Shown here: positions 9,275 through 17,490 of the stretch, in pieces
Position numbering within the stretch: position 1 is the first letter of the stretch
Layout: each line of letters begins with the position of its first letter
DNA from: Flavobacteriales bacterium
GTDB taxonomy: Bacteria; Bacteroidota; Bacteroidia; Flavobacteriales; Flavobacteriaceae
Assembly (NCBI GenBank): GCA_027067965.1
Contig: JAMOUV010000002.1
Span: 143,022 to 207,021 of the forward strand
DNA length: 64,000 bases
Direction: 5' to 3'
The notes under the pieces: generated by a model
What the model was told of the DNA's origin: nothing
The model's input: only the letters and a program-made list of their open reading frames with translations
The model's database searches: none
Translations under genes and position numbers: made by a program

Positions 9275-10002
9275 AACCTATTCCTTTATTTTTGGAAAGA
9301 ATGCAGCCCCTTTATAACCGGGAACAAATCAATAAACTTTTAAATTCACATATATTAATCGCCGGTTTGGGTGGAGTGGGTGGCTTTGCAGTGGAAGGAT
9401 TGGCAAGAGCCGGGGTAGGGAAATTCACGCTAATAGATGGGGATAAAGTGGAAATTTCCAATATCAACCGTCAAATTATCGCTCTACACTCCACTATAGG
9501 AAAATCAAAAGCGGAACTTCTCAAAGAAAGAATATTGGATATTAATCCGGAAGCGGAGATTACCATAATAAAAAAATTTATGGAACCCGGTGATTTCGAA
9601 TCGGTTTTTGTAAATCAATTCGACTATATAATAGATGCCATCGATAGCATTTCACCTAAAATATATTTAATCATCGAAGCCGTCAAACGGCGATTACCTA
9701 TTATTAGCGTAATGGGAACGGGCGGAAAAACCGACCCTTTTAAGATTCGTATTTCCGATATCTCCAATACGCGTGACGATTATTTTGCCCGGATTATTAG
9801 AAAAAGATTAAAAAAACACGGCATTCGCAGTGGAATCAAAACCGTTTTTTCAACTGAACTTCAAAATAAATCCGCCCTGTTTTATACCGACAACACCGAT
9901 TATAAAAAATCTGCATACGGCACGGTTTCCTATATGCCTGCTATTTTCGGATTCGTTACGGCGTCCGAAGTGATTAAAGATTTACTAAAAAACATACCTT
10001 AG
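9271..10002 (+). CDS. tcdA: tRNA threonylcarbamoyladenosine dehydratase (ThiF/E1-like)
   Basis: The 243-residue protein is an E1-like adenylating enzyme. It has the ATP-binding HILIAGLGGVGGFAVEGLARAG loop at residues 27-48, the acidic LIDGDKVEISNINRQ motif near 53-67, and a DAIDSISPK stretch. This arrangement and length match TcdA/CsdL, which cyclises t6A37 in tRNAs to ct6A, rather than MoeB or ThiF, which lie in cofactor operons and carry zinc-binding Cys pairs. It is the last gene of the TonB receptor-aroK-tcdA unit. The following 220 bases hold the marR promoter. Confidence 0.88.
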   Translation: MKPIPLFLERMQPLYNREQINKLLNSHILIAGLGGVGGFAVEGLARAGVGKFTLIDGDKVEISNINRQIIALHSTIGKSKAELLKERILDINPEAEITIIKKFMEPGDFESVFVNQFDYIIDAIDSISPKIYLIIEAVKRRLPIISVMGTGGKTDPFKIRISDISNTRDDYFARIIRKRLKKHGIRSGIKTVFSTELQNKSALFYTDNTDYKKSAYGTVSYMPAIFGFVTASEVIKDLLKNIP

Positions 10003-10170
10003 GGTTATTTTAGCTACCGGTCGTTTGAGCGATTAAAAATTATAAAAGCACCCTTTATTTTTATAATAAAGAAATAAAACAATAAAATAACAATAAATCT
10101 TTCAATAAGTTACCTGATTTCATTCACAATTTCAAATGTCTATTCTAAAAAAATAAAAAAAATTAAATTT

Positions 10171-10203
10171 ATTATGCACGCATAATATTTTTTTGTATAT
10201 TTG
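10171..10203 (+). promoter_or_regulatory. marR promoter with adjoining palindrome (candidate MarR operator)
   Basis: A -7 element TATATTTG lies at 10196-10203, 20 bases before the marR ATG. Immediately upstream, at 10171-10186, is the inverted repeat ATTATGCACGCATAAT with 7-bp arms and a 2-bp centre, inside the RNA polymerase footprint. Its size and position fit autoregulation by the MarR protein encoded next. No experimental support is available. Confidence 0.5.
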
Positions 10204-10223
10204 AAAGTGAAAACCGGGAAGAA

Positions 10224-10673
10224 ATGCCTTTTAAAGAAAAAACCATCGACCAACTTATCCGTGAAACATGGTTATCCATTTCAAAATATTATAACCATGT
10301 AGCGTCGCAATACGGCGGGAGTATGTCCATCGGATTTACCTTATTAAATATAGATCCGCACGAAGGGACCCCTTCTACTACCTTGCCATTGAAAATGGGA
10401 ATGAAAATGACAAGTTTATCGAGGACGCTGAAGCGAATGGAAGAATTGGGACTGATTTACAAGGAAAAAAATCCCAAAGATGCCCGAAGTGTAATTATAA
10501 AACTTACCGATTTGGGCAGTGAAATGCGACACAAAGCAAAAGAAACCGTTTTGGTTTTTAACGATTATATCACCAAGCATTTGGGAGACGAACGCATTAC
10601 CGAATTGCGAGAAAGTTTAGAGACTATTAACCGTATATGCCAACAAAATCAAGTGAAACATCATAAATCATGA
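10224..10673 (+). CDS. MarR-family transcriptional regulator
   Basis: The 149-residue protein has a winged helix-turn-helix in the middle (MKMTSLSRTLKRMEELGLIYKEKNPKDARSVIIKLTDLG, about residues 78-116) with the characteristic D-R-wing. Helices at both ends would form the dimer interface. It overlaps the HAD/ECH gene by four bases and so heads the beta-oxidation operon. By family knowledge it probably represses the operon and responds to an acyl-CoA or fatty acid, but the inducer is an inference. Confidence 0.9.
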   Translation: MPFKEKTIDQLIRETWLSISKYYNHVASQYGGSMSIGFTLLNIDPHEGTPSTTLPLKMGMKMTSLSRTLKRMEELGLIYKEKNPKDARSVIIKLTDLGSEMRHKAKETVLVFNDYITKHLGDERITELRESLETINRICQQNQVKHHKS

Positions 10674-13072
10674 AAAAGAGAATTCGTAACGCCGCAGTAA
10701 TCGGTTCCGGTATTATGGGAACCGGAATTGCCGCACAATTGGCCAATGCGGGGTTTGATGTGCTGCTGCTGGATATTGTGCCGCGCGAACTGACCGAGGA
10801 AGAAAAAGCCAAAGGGCTGACTTTGGAAAGTCCGCAAGTACGTAACCGGATAGCAACCCAAAACCTGCAGAAGGCCTTGAAAGCCAAACCGGCACCTTTT
10901 TACCATAAGAATTTTGCCAAACGAATTAAAACGGGCAATGTGGAAGATCACATGAAGGATATCAAAGATTACGACTGGATTATCGAAGTGGTGCCGGAAC
11001 GTTTGGACATCAAAAAATCGGTATTCGACCAAGTGGAAAAATACCGGTCGCCGGGAAGTTTTGTCAGCTCCAATACCTCGGGTATTCCCATCCGGCTGAT
11101 GGCAGCCAACAGGAGCGAAGATTTTCGTAAACATTTTCTGGGAACGCATTTCTTTAACCCGGTGCGTTATTTGCCGCTGTTGGAAATTATCCCGACCCAA
11201 GACACCCTTCCCGAAGTAACGGATTTCTTTATGGAATTCGGCGATAAATATTTGGGAAAAACCACCGTATTGGCCAAAGATACGCCCGCCTTCATTGCCA
11301 ACCGTATCGGCGTGTATGGCATTATGGATATTTTCCACCTCATGAAACCCATGGGATTAAAAGTGGAAGAAGTGGACAAACTCACGGGCACGGTGATGGG
11401 ACGTCCCAAATCGGCCACTTTCCGCACGGCGGACATCGTGGGATTGGATACTTTGGCACATGTGGCCACAGGGCTGTATGAAAATGCACCGCACGATGAA
11501 GCGCGGGAACTCTTTAAATTGCCGGATTTCGTCCAAAAAATGTTGGAAAAAAACATGCTGGGCGATAAAACCGGCGGCGGGTTCTACAAAAAGATCAAAA
11601 AAGACGGCAAAAAGGAAATCCTGGCGCTGGATTTGGACACCCTGGAATACCGTCCACAAGTAAAAGTGAAATTCCCGACGCTGGATTTGGCCAAAAACGA
11701 ACCGGACCTGCGCAAACGCTTTAAAATCTTTATAAGCGGCAAGGACAAAGCCAGCGAATTCTACCGCAAAACCTTAGGCGGCTTGTTTGCCTACGTATCC
11801 AACCGCATCCCGGAAATCGCCGATCATTTGTATCAAATCGATGACGCCATGCGCGCTGGCTTCGGCTGGAAAATGGGTCCGTTTGAAATATGGGATGCCG
11901 TAGGCGTGGAAAAAGGTATAGAACTGGCCGAAGCGCTCGGACGTCAAGTGTCGCCGAAGGTGAAAAAGATGGTAAAAAAAGGAATTAAATCCTTCTATAA
12001 AATAGAGAAGGGCACTAAATATTATTACGATTTCGACAAAGAAGATTACATCGCCATTCCGGGACAAGACAAATACATTAAATTGGATAACCTTCGTGCC
12101 GACCATACTATTTGGAAAAATGATGAAGCATCCATCATCGATTTGGGTGATGGCATTATCAACATCGAATTCCATTCGAAAATGAACACACTCGGCACGG
12201 GCGTTATCCAAGCCATAAACAAAGGAATTGAACTGGCCGAAGCCAAATATGACGGTGTGGTAATCGGTAACCAAGGCGACCAATTTTCGGTGGGCGCCAA
12301 TCTGGCATTGGTGTTGATGCTTGCGGTGGAACAGGAATGGGACGAACTGGAATTGGCGGTGCGCACCTTCCAACAAACGGTCATGCGCGTGCGTTATTCC
12401 GATGTACCGGTAGTAGTAGCACCACACGGGATGACCTTCGGAGGCGGATGCGAACTGACCCTGCATGCCGACAAAGTGGTGGCTGCAGCCGAAACCTATA
12501 TCGGATTGGTGGAATTCGGCGTAGGATTGATTCCGGCCGGTGCAGGCACCAAGGAAATGACCTTGCGCACGGCGGACCAATACGTCAAAGGCGACGTGGA
12601 AGTGAACCGCTATCAAGAAACTTTCCTTACTATCGGTATGGCCAAAGTTGCGACATCGGCTTATGAAGCATTTGATTTGGGATTTTTGAAAAAAGATCGC
12701 GATGTAGTTGTATTGAATAAAGACCGTCAAATTGCTACGGCCAAACGACATGCTTTACAAATGGCATTGGACGGCTATACACATCCGCGCAAGCGCGACG
12801 ATATTCGTGTATTGGGGCAAGAAATTTTGGGATTATTTCAAGTGGGCACCGACCAAATGGTGGCCGGAAACTATATTTCGGAACACGACCGTAAAATAGC
12901 CAATAAATTGGGATATGTCATAGCCGGCGGCGACCTATCAGGTCCGTCGTATGTCTCGGAAGATTACTTGCTAGACTTAGAACGCGAAGCATTCCTGAGT
13001 TTGCTCGGCGAACGCAAAACGCTCGAACGAATCGAGCATATGTTGAAAACGGGCAAACCGTTACGGAATTAA
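10670..13072 (+). CDS. fadN: 3-hydroxyacyl-CoA dehydrogenase / enoyl-CoA hydratase fusion (FadN type)
   Basis: The 800-residue enzyme catalyses two steps of fatty acid beta-oxidation. The dehydrogenase comes first: NAD-binding AAVIGSGIMGTGIAAQLANAG at residues 8-28, then SSNTSGIPI, GTHFFNPV and the HAD C-terminal domains to about residue 430. The crotonase-fold hydratase follows at about 480-690 (GNQGDQFSVGANLAL, MTFGGGCELTLHADKVVAAAETYIGLVEFGVGLIPAGAGTKE). This order is the reverse of E. coli FadB and matches FadN-like proteins. The gene is coupled to marR. The G/C-rich codon use of its first two thirds falls off after about 12,650. Confidence 0.93.
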   Translation: MKKRIRNAAVIGSGIMGTGIAAQLANAGFDVLLLDIVPRELTEEEKAKGLTLESPQVRNRIATQNLQKALKAKPAPFYHKNFAKRIKTGNVEDHMKDIKDYDWIIEVVPERLDIKKSVFDQVEKYRSPGSFVSSNTSGIPIRLMAANRSEDFRKHFLGTHFFNPVRYLPLLEIIPTQDTLPEVTDFFMEFGDKYLGKTTVLAKDTPAFIANRIGVYGIMDIFHLMKPMGLKVEEVDKLTGTVMGRPKSATFRTADIVGLDTLAHVATGLYENAPHDEARELFKLPDFVQKMLEKNMLGDKTGGGFYKKIKKDGKKEILALDLDTLEYRPQVKVKFPTLDLAKNEPDLRKRFKIFISGKDKASEFYRKTLGGLFAYVSNRIPEIADHLYQIDDAMRAGFGWKMGPFEIWDAVGVEKGIELAEALGRQVSPKVKKMVKKGIKSFYKIEKGTKYYYDFDKEDYIAIPGQDKYIKLDNLRADHTIWKNDEASIIDLGDGIINIEFHSKMNTLGTGVIQAINKGIELAEAKYDGVVIGNQGDQFSVGANLALVLMLAVEQEWDELELAVRTFQQTVMRVRYSDVPVVVAPHGMTFGGGCELTLHADKVVAAAETYIGLVEFGVGLIPAGAGTKEMTLRTADQYVKGDVEVNRYQETFLTIGMAKVATSAYEAFDLGFLKKDRDVVVLNKDRQIATAKRHALQMALDGYTHPRKRDDIRVLGQEILGLFQVGTDQMVAGNYISEHDRKIANKLGYVIAGGDLSGPSYVSEDYLLDLEREAFLSLLGERKTLERIEHMLKTGKPLRN

Positions 13073-13077
13073 TATCA

Positions 13078-13098
13078 CTTTAACCTTAACCTTAACTG
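13078..13098. repeat. hexamer-period repeat, left arm of four-helix-bundle element E
   Basis: Five bases after the fadN stop codon begins a TTTAAC/CTTAAC-type tract with a 6-nt period. Its complement (GTTAAG/GTTAAA units) recurs on the other side of the four-helix-bundle gene, so the two tracts are inverted relative to each other. Confidence 0.7.
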
Positions 13099-13108
13099 TT
13101 TCAAGGCA

Positions 13109-13492
13109 ATGCGAAATTTTAGAAAATATGCGATATGGAGCCAAAGTATGGATTTGGTATCGGAAGTATATCATTTGATTGCACAATTTCCTCATGAAGA
13201 AAAATACGGCTTGCGTTCGCAAATAAGCCGTTCGGCCATTTCCATACCTTCTAATATTGCGGAAGGAAGCGCGAGAAACAGTGAAACGGAATTTGTAAGG
13301 TTTTTGGAAATAGCCATGGGGTCAGCTTTTGAATTGGAAACACAATTGATTTTGGCCAAACGGTTAAGATTAGCCGGAGCCAATGAAACGGAAGAATTAT
13401 TGGAAAAACTAAAGTATATTCAAAAGCAATTATACAACCTCATTCTAAGCATCAAACGACCTTATAACAAAAAAGTTAAGGTTAAGAATTAA
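13109..13492 (+). CDS. four-helix-bundle protein, S23/23S rRNA intervening-sequence family
   Basis: The 127-residue protein carries the family pattern: an N-terminal W-S-Q-S-M-D-L-V-x-x-V-Y helix, FPHEEKYGLRSQISRSAISIPSNIAEG, an R-x-x-x-x-EF-x-x-FL helix and IAMGSAFELETQL. This is the S23/Avd-like four-helix-bundle fold, first seen in proteins encoded by intervening sequences of 23S rRNA; it is basic and probably binds nucleic acid. It sits between fadN and fadA in the same orientation. Its last codons (KKVKVKN) are themselves written in the flanking hexamer repeat. It is a distant relative of the four copies in the respiratory operon. Confidence 0.85.
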   Translation: MRNFRKYAIWSQSMDLVSEVYHLIAQFPHEEKYGLRSQISRSAISIPSNIAEGSARNSETEFVRFLEIAMGSAFELETQLILAKRLRLAGANETEELLEKLKYIQKQLYNLILSIKRPYNKKVKVKN

Positions 13493-13540
13493 GGTAAAAA
13501 AATAGTTAAAGTCAAAGTTAACGTTAAAGTTAAAGTCAAA
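13475..13540. repeat. hexamer-period repeat, right arm of element E
   Basis: GTTAAG, GTTAAA, GTCAAA and GTTAAC units follow each other with a 6-nt period from the 3' end of the four-helix-bundle gene to just before the fadA start codon. The tract is complementary to the left arm at 13078-13098. Confidence 0.7.
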
Positions 13541-13543
13541 AAA

Positions 13544-14752
13544 ATGAAAAAAGCATACATCATCCAAGGATACAGATCCGCCGTGGGAAAAGCCAAAAAA
13601 GGATCGTTTAAGAATTTTCGTCCCGATGATTTGGCCGCGGTGGTCATTCGTCATTTGCTTAACAAAGTAAAAGAAGAAAGTGGCGGAAAATTTGAAAATA
13701 GTATGGTGGACGACTTATTGGTCGGCAATGCCATGCCCGAAGCGGAACAAGGTCTTAATGTTGCACGTTTAATTTCGCTGATGAGTTTGGACACGGACAA
13801 AGTGCCCGGTGCTACCATTAACCGTTTCTGTGCAAGCGGTTCGGAAACCATTGCTACGGCAGTAGCCAAAATTCAAGCCGGTCAGGCGGATGTGATTATC
13901 GCCGGCGGTACGGAAAGCATGACCATGGTACCCATGACAGGATTTAAACCTTCGCCTGCTTATAGTGTAACTTCCCAAGGTAATGAAGAATGGTATTGGG
14001 GCATGGGATTGACTGCCGAAGCTGTAGCCAAGGAATTTAATGTCAGTCGGGAAGAGCAAGACCAATTTGCCTATGAATCGCATATGAAAGCGGTTCGTGC
14101 CATAAAAGAAGGACGATTCAAAGACGAAATCGTGCCGGTGGAAGTAAACGAAATTTATTTCGATAAAGCCACAGGCACAAAAAAAACAAAAACTTTCATA
14201 ATGGACACCGATGAAGGTCCTCGTCCCGATACTTCTATGGAAGCATTGGCACGATTAAAACCCGTTTTTGCCGCCAATGGAACGGTAACGGCCGGAAATT
14301 CATCTCAAATGTCCGATGGGGCGGCTTTTGTGATGGTCATGTCCGAAGATAAAATGAAAGAATTGGAACTGACACCTTGGGCCGAATTAATCAGTTACGC
14401 CACAGTGGGCGTGCCTCCTCGAATTATGGGAATCGGGCCCGTTTATGCAGTACCGAAAGCATTGGAACGAGCAGGAATGACACTAAAAGATATTCAACTC
14501 ATCGAATTAAACGAAGCATTTGCATCTCAATCAGTGGCAGTGATTCGGGAATTGGGATTGAATAAAGCTATTGTGAATGTAAATGGCGGTGCCATTGCCT
14601 TGGGGCACCCGTTGGGATGCACGGGGACCAAACTTACCGTCCAAATTCTGAACGAAATGCAAAAACGCGGTCTGGAATACGGCATGGTTACCATGTGTGT
14701 GGGTGAAGGACAAGGAGCGGCGAGTGTGTTTAAATTACTAAATAAGAAGTAA
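13544..14752 (+). CDS. fadA: acetyl-CoA C-acyltransferase (3-ketoacyl-CoA thiolase)
   Basis: The 402-residue thiolase performs the last step of beta-oxidation. The nucleophilic cysteine is in [11 protein letters not shown] (about residue 89). The catalytic histidine is in [14 protein letters not shown] and the second active cysteine in [13 protein letters not shown] near the C-terminus. Length is typical. It belongs to the operon with fadN and the acyl-CoA dehydrogenase, separated from fadN by the four-helix-bundle element. The ATG follows directly on the hexamer tract. Confidence 0.94.
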   Translation: MKKAYIIQGYRSAVGKAKKGSFKNFRPDDLAAVVIRHLLNKVKEESGGKFENSMVDDLLVGNAMPEAEQGLNVARLISLMSLDTDKVPGATINRFCASGSETIATAVAKIQAGQADVIIAGGTESMTMVPMTGFKPSPAYSVTSQGNEEWYWGMGLTAEAVAKEFNVSREEQDQFAYESHMKAVRAIKEGRFKDEIVPVEVNEIYFDKATGTKKTKTFIMDTDEGPRPDTSMEALARLKPVFAANGTVTAGNSSQMSDGAAFVMVMSEDKMKELELTPWAELISYATVGVPPRIMGIGPVYAVPKALERAGMTLKDIQLIELNEAFASQSVAVIRELGLNKAIVNVNGGAIALGHPLGCTGTKLTVQILNEMQKRGLEYGMVTMCVGEGQGAASVFKLLNKK

Positions 14753-14818
14753 GATTTGGGAAAAGCCGTTAGCTATTAGATTTTCAATGAACAATGAACA
14801 ATATGATTGAATTGATTA

Positions 14819-14932
14819 TGTCATTCCGAGGAAAGCGACGCCAGGAGCGGCGCTGTGTCCGCCTCAGGCGGGAGGAATCTCTTACTTATACCTATCTTCA
14901 AATGAGATTTCTCACATTCGTTCGAAATGACA
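14819..14932. repeat. palindromic intergenic repeat, copy 1
   Basis: The unit starts TGTCATTCCGAGG and ends CGTTCGAAATGACA, with GGAATCTC and GAGATTTC facing each other in the middle. The whole unit can therefore fold into one long imperfect hairpin, with a smaller GGCGCTG/CCGCCTCAGGCGG region inside. Similar GTCATTCCGA palindromes are common between genes of Bacteroidota. Confidence 0.75.
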
Positions 14933-14938
14933 GTCAAA

Positions 14939-15050
14939 GTCATTCCGAGGGAAGCGACGCAAGGAGCGGCGCCGTGTCCGCTTCAGGTGGGAAGAATCTC
15001 TTCCTTATACCTATCTTCCAATGAGATTCCTCACATTCGTTCGGAATGAC
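14939..15050. repeat. palindromic intergenic repeat, copy 2
   Basis: This is a second tandem copy of the unit at 14819-14932, differing at scattered bases and in the same orientation. The two copies occupy most of the 358-base gap between fadA and the acyl-CoA dehydrogenase gene. A 76-codon reading frame across them is an artefact. Confidence 0.75.
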
Positions 15051-15089
15051 AAACACAAAAACAAAGAGTAAATAACTAAAAGAATAAAG

Positions 15090-15107
15090 GTTAAAGTTAA
15101 AATTAAA
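15090..15107. repeat. hexamer tract before the acyl-CoA dehydrogenase start
   Basis: GTTAAA, GTTAAA, ATTAAA run directly up to the start codon, as in front of fadA. No four-helix-bundle gene is present in this gap. It may be the remnant of an element like E, or part of a duplicated start region. Confidence 0.5.
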
Positions 15108-15110
15108 AAA

Positions 15111-16919
15111 ATGAAAAAAGGATCAGAATTCATAGTAAAAAACACCACACCCGACGAAGTCTTTACCCTATATGATTTGTCGGAAGAACAAAAAATGATG
15201 GCTGACGCGGCGACGGAATTCGTGGACCGCGAAATGTGGCCTGTAAAAGACCGCTTTGAGAAAAAAGATTACGCCTTGGTGGAAAAACTTTTGCGTGAAG
15301 CGGGAGAAATGGGCTTTTTAGGCATCAGTATTCCCGAAAAATACGGCGGATTGGGTATGGATTTTGTAACAGCCATGCTGGTTTGCGATCGAATATCCGG
15401 CGTAACAGGTTCTTATGCAACCGCATACGGCGCTCACACGGGAATAGGTACCATGCCGATATTCCTTTACGGCACGGAAGAACAAAAACAAGAATTTTTG
15501 CCCAAATTAGCTACCGGCGAATGGATAGGTGCCTATTGCTTGACCGAACCGGGGGCCGGGTCGGATGCCAATAATGCCAAAACCGAAGCGGTGCCTACCG
15601 AAGACGGTGAATATTACATGATTAACGGCCAAAAAATGTGGATCAGTAATGCGGGATTCGCACAATCCTTCGTCGTATTTGCCAAAATCAAGGAAAACGG
15701 TGTAAAAGATAAAAAACTAACGGCATTTCTACTCAAATATGACCCTGAAAATCCCAACGGTATCGTATTGGGCGAAGAAGAGCATAAATTGGGGATCCGT
15801 TCATCCAGTACGCGGCAAGTTTTTTTCAATAATACCAAAGTGCATAAATCCATGATGTTGGGCCAAAGGGAAGAAGGATTGAAAATTGCATTGAATGTAT
15901 TGAATATAGGTCGTGCCAAATTAGCTGCCGGCATTGTAGATAGCACACGCAGAGTAATTAATGAAAGCGTTCGTTATGCCAAAGAACGTGTTCAATTTAA
16001 GCAACCGATTATCCGTTTCGGTGCCATTAGAGAAAAATTGGCCCGAATGGCTACCATTGCATTTTTAAGCGAAAACGCCATTTATCGCATGGGCAAAGAC
16101 GTGGATGATAAAATCACTGAACTGCGTTCACAAGGATTAACGGAATCGGAAGCGGAACGTAAAGCATTTGAAGATTATGCCATAGAAGCCGCTATTTTAA
16201 AAACTTTTGTTTCAGAAGCGGCACAGGAAATTTCGGATGAAGGTATTCAAATTTACGGCGGTATGGGTTTTTCGGAAGATACTCCCATGGAAAGTTTCTG
16301 GCGCGATGCACGAATTACCCGTATTTATGAAGGAACTAATGAAATCAACCGGTTGGTTATTATCAGCATGCTATTGCGTAAAGCATTCAAAGGCCAATTG
16401 GATTTAATGACTCCGGCCAAGGAAGTGGTAAAAGAGTTAACCGGCATACCTTCCTTCGACCGTCCCGATATGAGCGAACCCCTTGCCGATGTAAAAGACA
16501 TGTTGGATAAACTTAAAAAATTGTTCTTTATGTCGGCGGGAGCGGCGGTTCAAAAATTGGGAGATAAATTGATCCAAAATGAAATGGTAGTTATGGATGC
16601 CGCCGATTTGCTTATTCAAATATACATGCTCGAAAGTTCTTATTTGGCCGTCTTAAAAAACAAAACAAAATTTCCCGATAAAGATTTTTCCATTGAAGAA
16701 GCCATGGTACGCTTGGCAGCGGTAAAAGCAGTGGAAAATTCAGCATCCAAGGCCAAGGAAATAGTACGCAATATTGCCACGGGTGACGAACAAAAAATGA
16801 TGGAATTGGGTATAAAACGTTATACAAAATGGATTGAAACGCCGGATGTAATCGGTTTAAGGAATTTAATTGTTGATCGTTTGGAATATGATGAGGGATA
16901 TAAATTTAACGGTTATTAA
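15111..16919 (+). CDS. fadE: acyl-CoA dehydrogenase, long form with C-terminal extension
   Basis: The 602-residue flavoenzyme introduces the trans-2 double bond in acyl-CoA. It shows the FAD/substrate motif AYCLTEPGAGSDANNAKT (about residues 143-160), MWISNAG, and IQIYGGMGFSEDTPMESFWRDARITRIYEGTNEINR, which holds the catalytic glutamate. The extra ~170 residues after the core resemble the long acyl-CoA dehydrogenases such as B. subtilis FadE. It closes the beta-oxidation operon; a strong terminator follows. No electron-transfer flavoprotein genes are in the window. Confidence 0.93.
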   Translation: MKKGSEFIVKNTTPDEVFTLYDLSEEQKMMADAATEFVDREMWPVKDRFEKKDYALVEKLLREAGEMGFLGISIPEKYGGLGMDFVTAMLVCDRISGVTGSYATAYGAHTGIGTMPIFLYGTEEQKQEFLPKLATGEWIGAYCLTEPGAGSDANNAKTEAVPTEDGEYYMINGQKMWISNAGFAQSFVVFAKIKENGVKDKKLTAFLLKYDPENPNGIVLGEEEHKLGIRSSSTRQVFFNNTKVHKSMMLGQREEGLKIALNVLNIGRAKLAAGIVDSTRRVINESVRYAKERVQFKQPIIRFGAIREKLARMATIAFLSENAIYRMGKDVDDKITELRSQGLTESEAERKAFEDYAIEAAILKTFVSEAAQEISDEGIQIYGGMGFSEDTPMESFWRDARITRIYEGTNEINRLVIISMLLRKAFKGQLDLMTPAKEVVKELTGIPSFDRPDMSEPLADVKDMLDKLKKLFFMSAGAAVQKLGDKLIQNEMVVMDAADLLIQIYMLESSYLAVLKNKTKFPDKDFSIEEAMVRLAAVKAVENSASKAKEIVRNIATGDEQKMMELGIKRYTKWIETPDVIGLRNLIVDRLEYDEGYKFNGY

Positions 16920-16960
16920 TCCGGATAATTTGATGTCATAGTTTTCAATTAAGGGTTATG

Positions 16961-16990
16961 AAAAACCGTCCGTCCGGACGGTTTTTCTGA
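16961..16990 (+). terminator. rho-independent terminator after fadE
   Basis: An 11-bp stem AAAAACCGTCC / GGACGGTTTTT with a GTCC loop is followed by further T's. It ends the beta-oxidation operon and could work in both directions. Confidence 0.85.
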
Positions 16991-17104
16991 TTTTTTTATA
17001 CCCTAACTATCCATAGTGTGATTGGTCTTCACGCTGCAAAAAACTGGTCTGTAATTCTTTTATAACCAAAAGAAAATATGGTTTTATATTAAATAATTTT
17101 GTTG

Positions 17105-17112
17105 TATATTTG
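17105..17112 (+). promoter_or_regulatory. rpsO -7 promoter element
   Basis: TATATTTG matches the Bacteroidota -7 consensus and lies 39 bases before the rpsO start codon, after the fadE terminator. No good -33 TTTG is present at the usual distance. Confidence 0.55.
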
Positions 17113-17151
17113 CAAATCAAAATACATAATAATCATTAAAAAAATATTGGC

Positions 17152-17421
17152 ATGTATTTAACACCAGAAATCAAGAAAGAATTTTTTAAGAAGTACGGCA
17201 AATCCGAAAATGATACCGGATCGCCCGAGGCACAAATCGCATTGTTCACTTATCGCATTAATCACTTGACTAAGCATTTGAAAGAACATAAGCACGATTA
17301 CAGAACGGAACGCGCATTAATTAAGCTCGTTGGAAAAAGAAAAAGGTTATTAAACTACCTGAAAAATAACGATATCGAAAGGTATCGTAAGATTATTAAA
17401 GAACTCGGACTGAGAAAATAA
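17152..17421 (+). CDS. rpsO: 30S ribosomal protein S15
   Basis: The 89-residue protein matches S15 throughout: [31 protein letters not shown] and the C-terminal [20 protein letters not shown] helix that binds the central domain of 16S rRNA. It is followed by pnp as in many bacteria, but a hairpin terminator stands between the two. Confidence 0.97.
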   Translation: MYLTPEIKKEFFKKYGKSENDTGSPEAQIALFTYRINHLTKHLKEHKHDYRTERALIKLVGKRKRLLNYLKNNDIERYRKIIKELGLRK

Positions 17422-17439
17422 TCACACAAGCCGAAAAGA

Positions 17440-17465
17440 GGGCAGTATTTTACTGCCCTTTTTTT
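17440..17465 (+). terminator. terminator/attenuator between rpsO and pnp
   Basis: The stem GGGCAGTA / TACTGCCC with a TTT loop is followed by eight T's. It lies 25 bases before the pnp start, so it either ends the rpsO transcript or attenuates read-through into pnp. Confidence 0.85.
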
Positions 17466-17490
17466 ATCATTAAACAAACATTAAGAGATT

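Noticed and set aside
14794..15024. 76-codon reading frame between fadA and fadE
   Set aside because: It is made of the two palindromic intergenic repeats; the duplicated peptide reflects the repeat.
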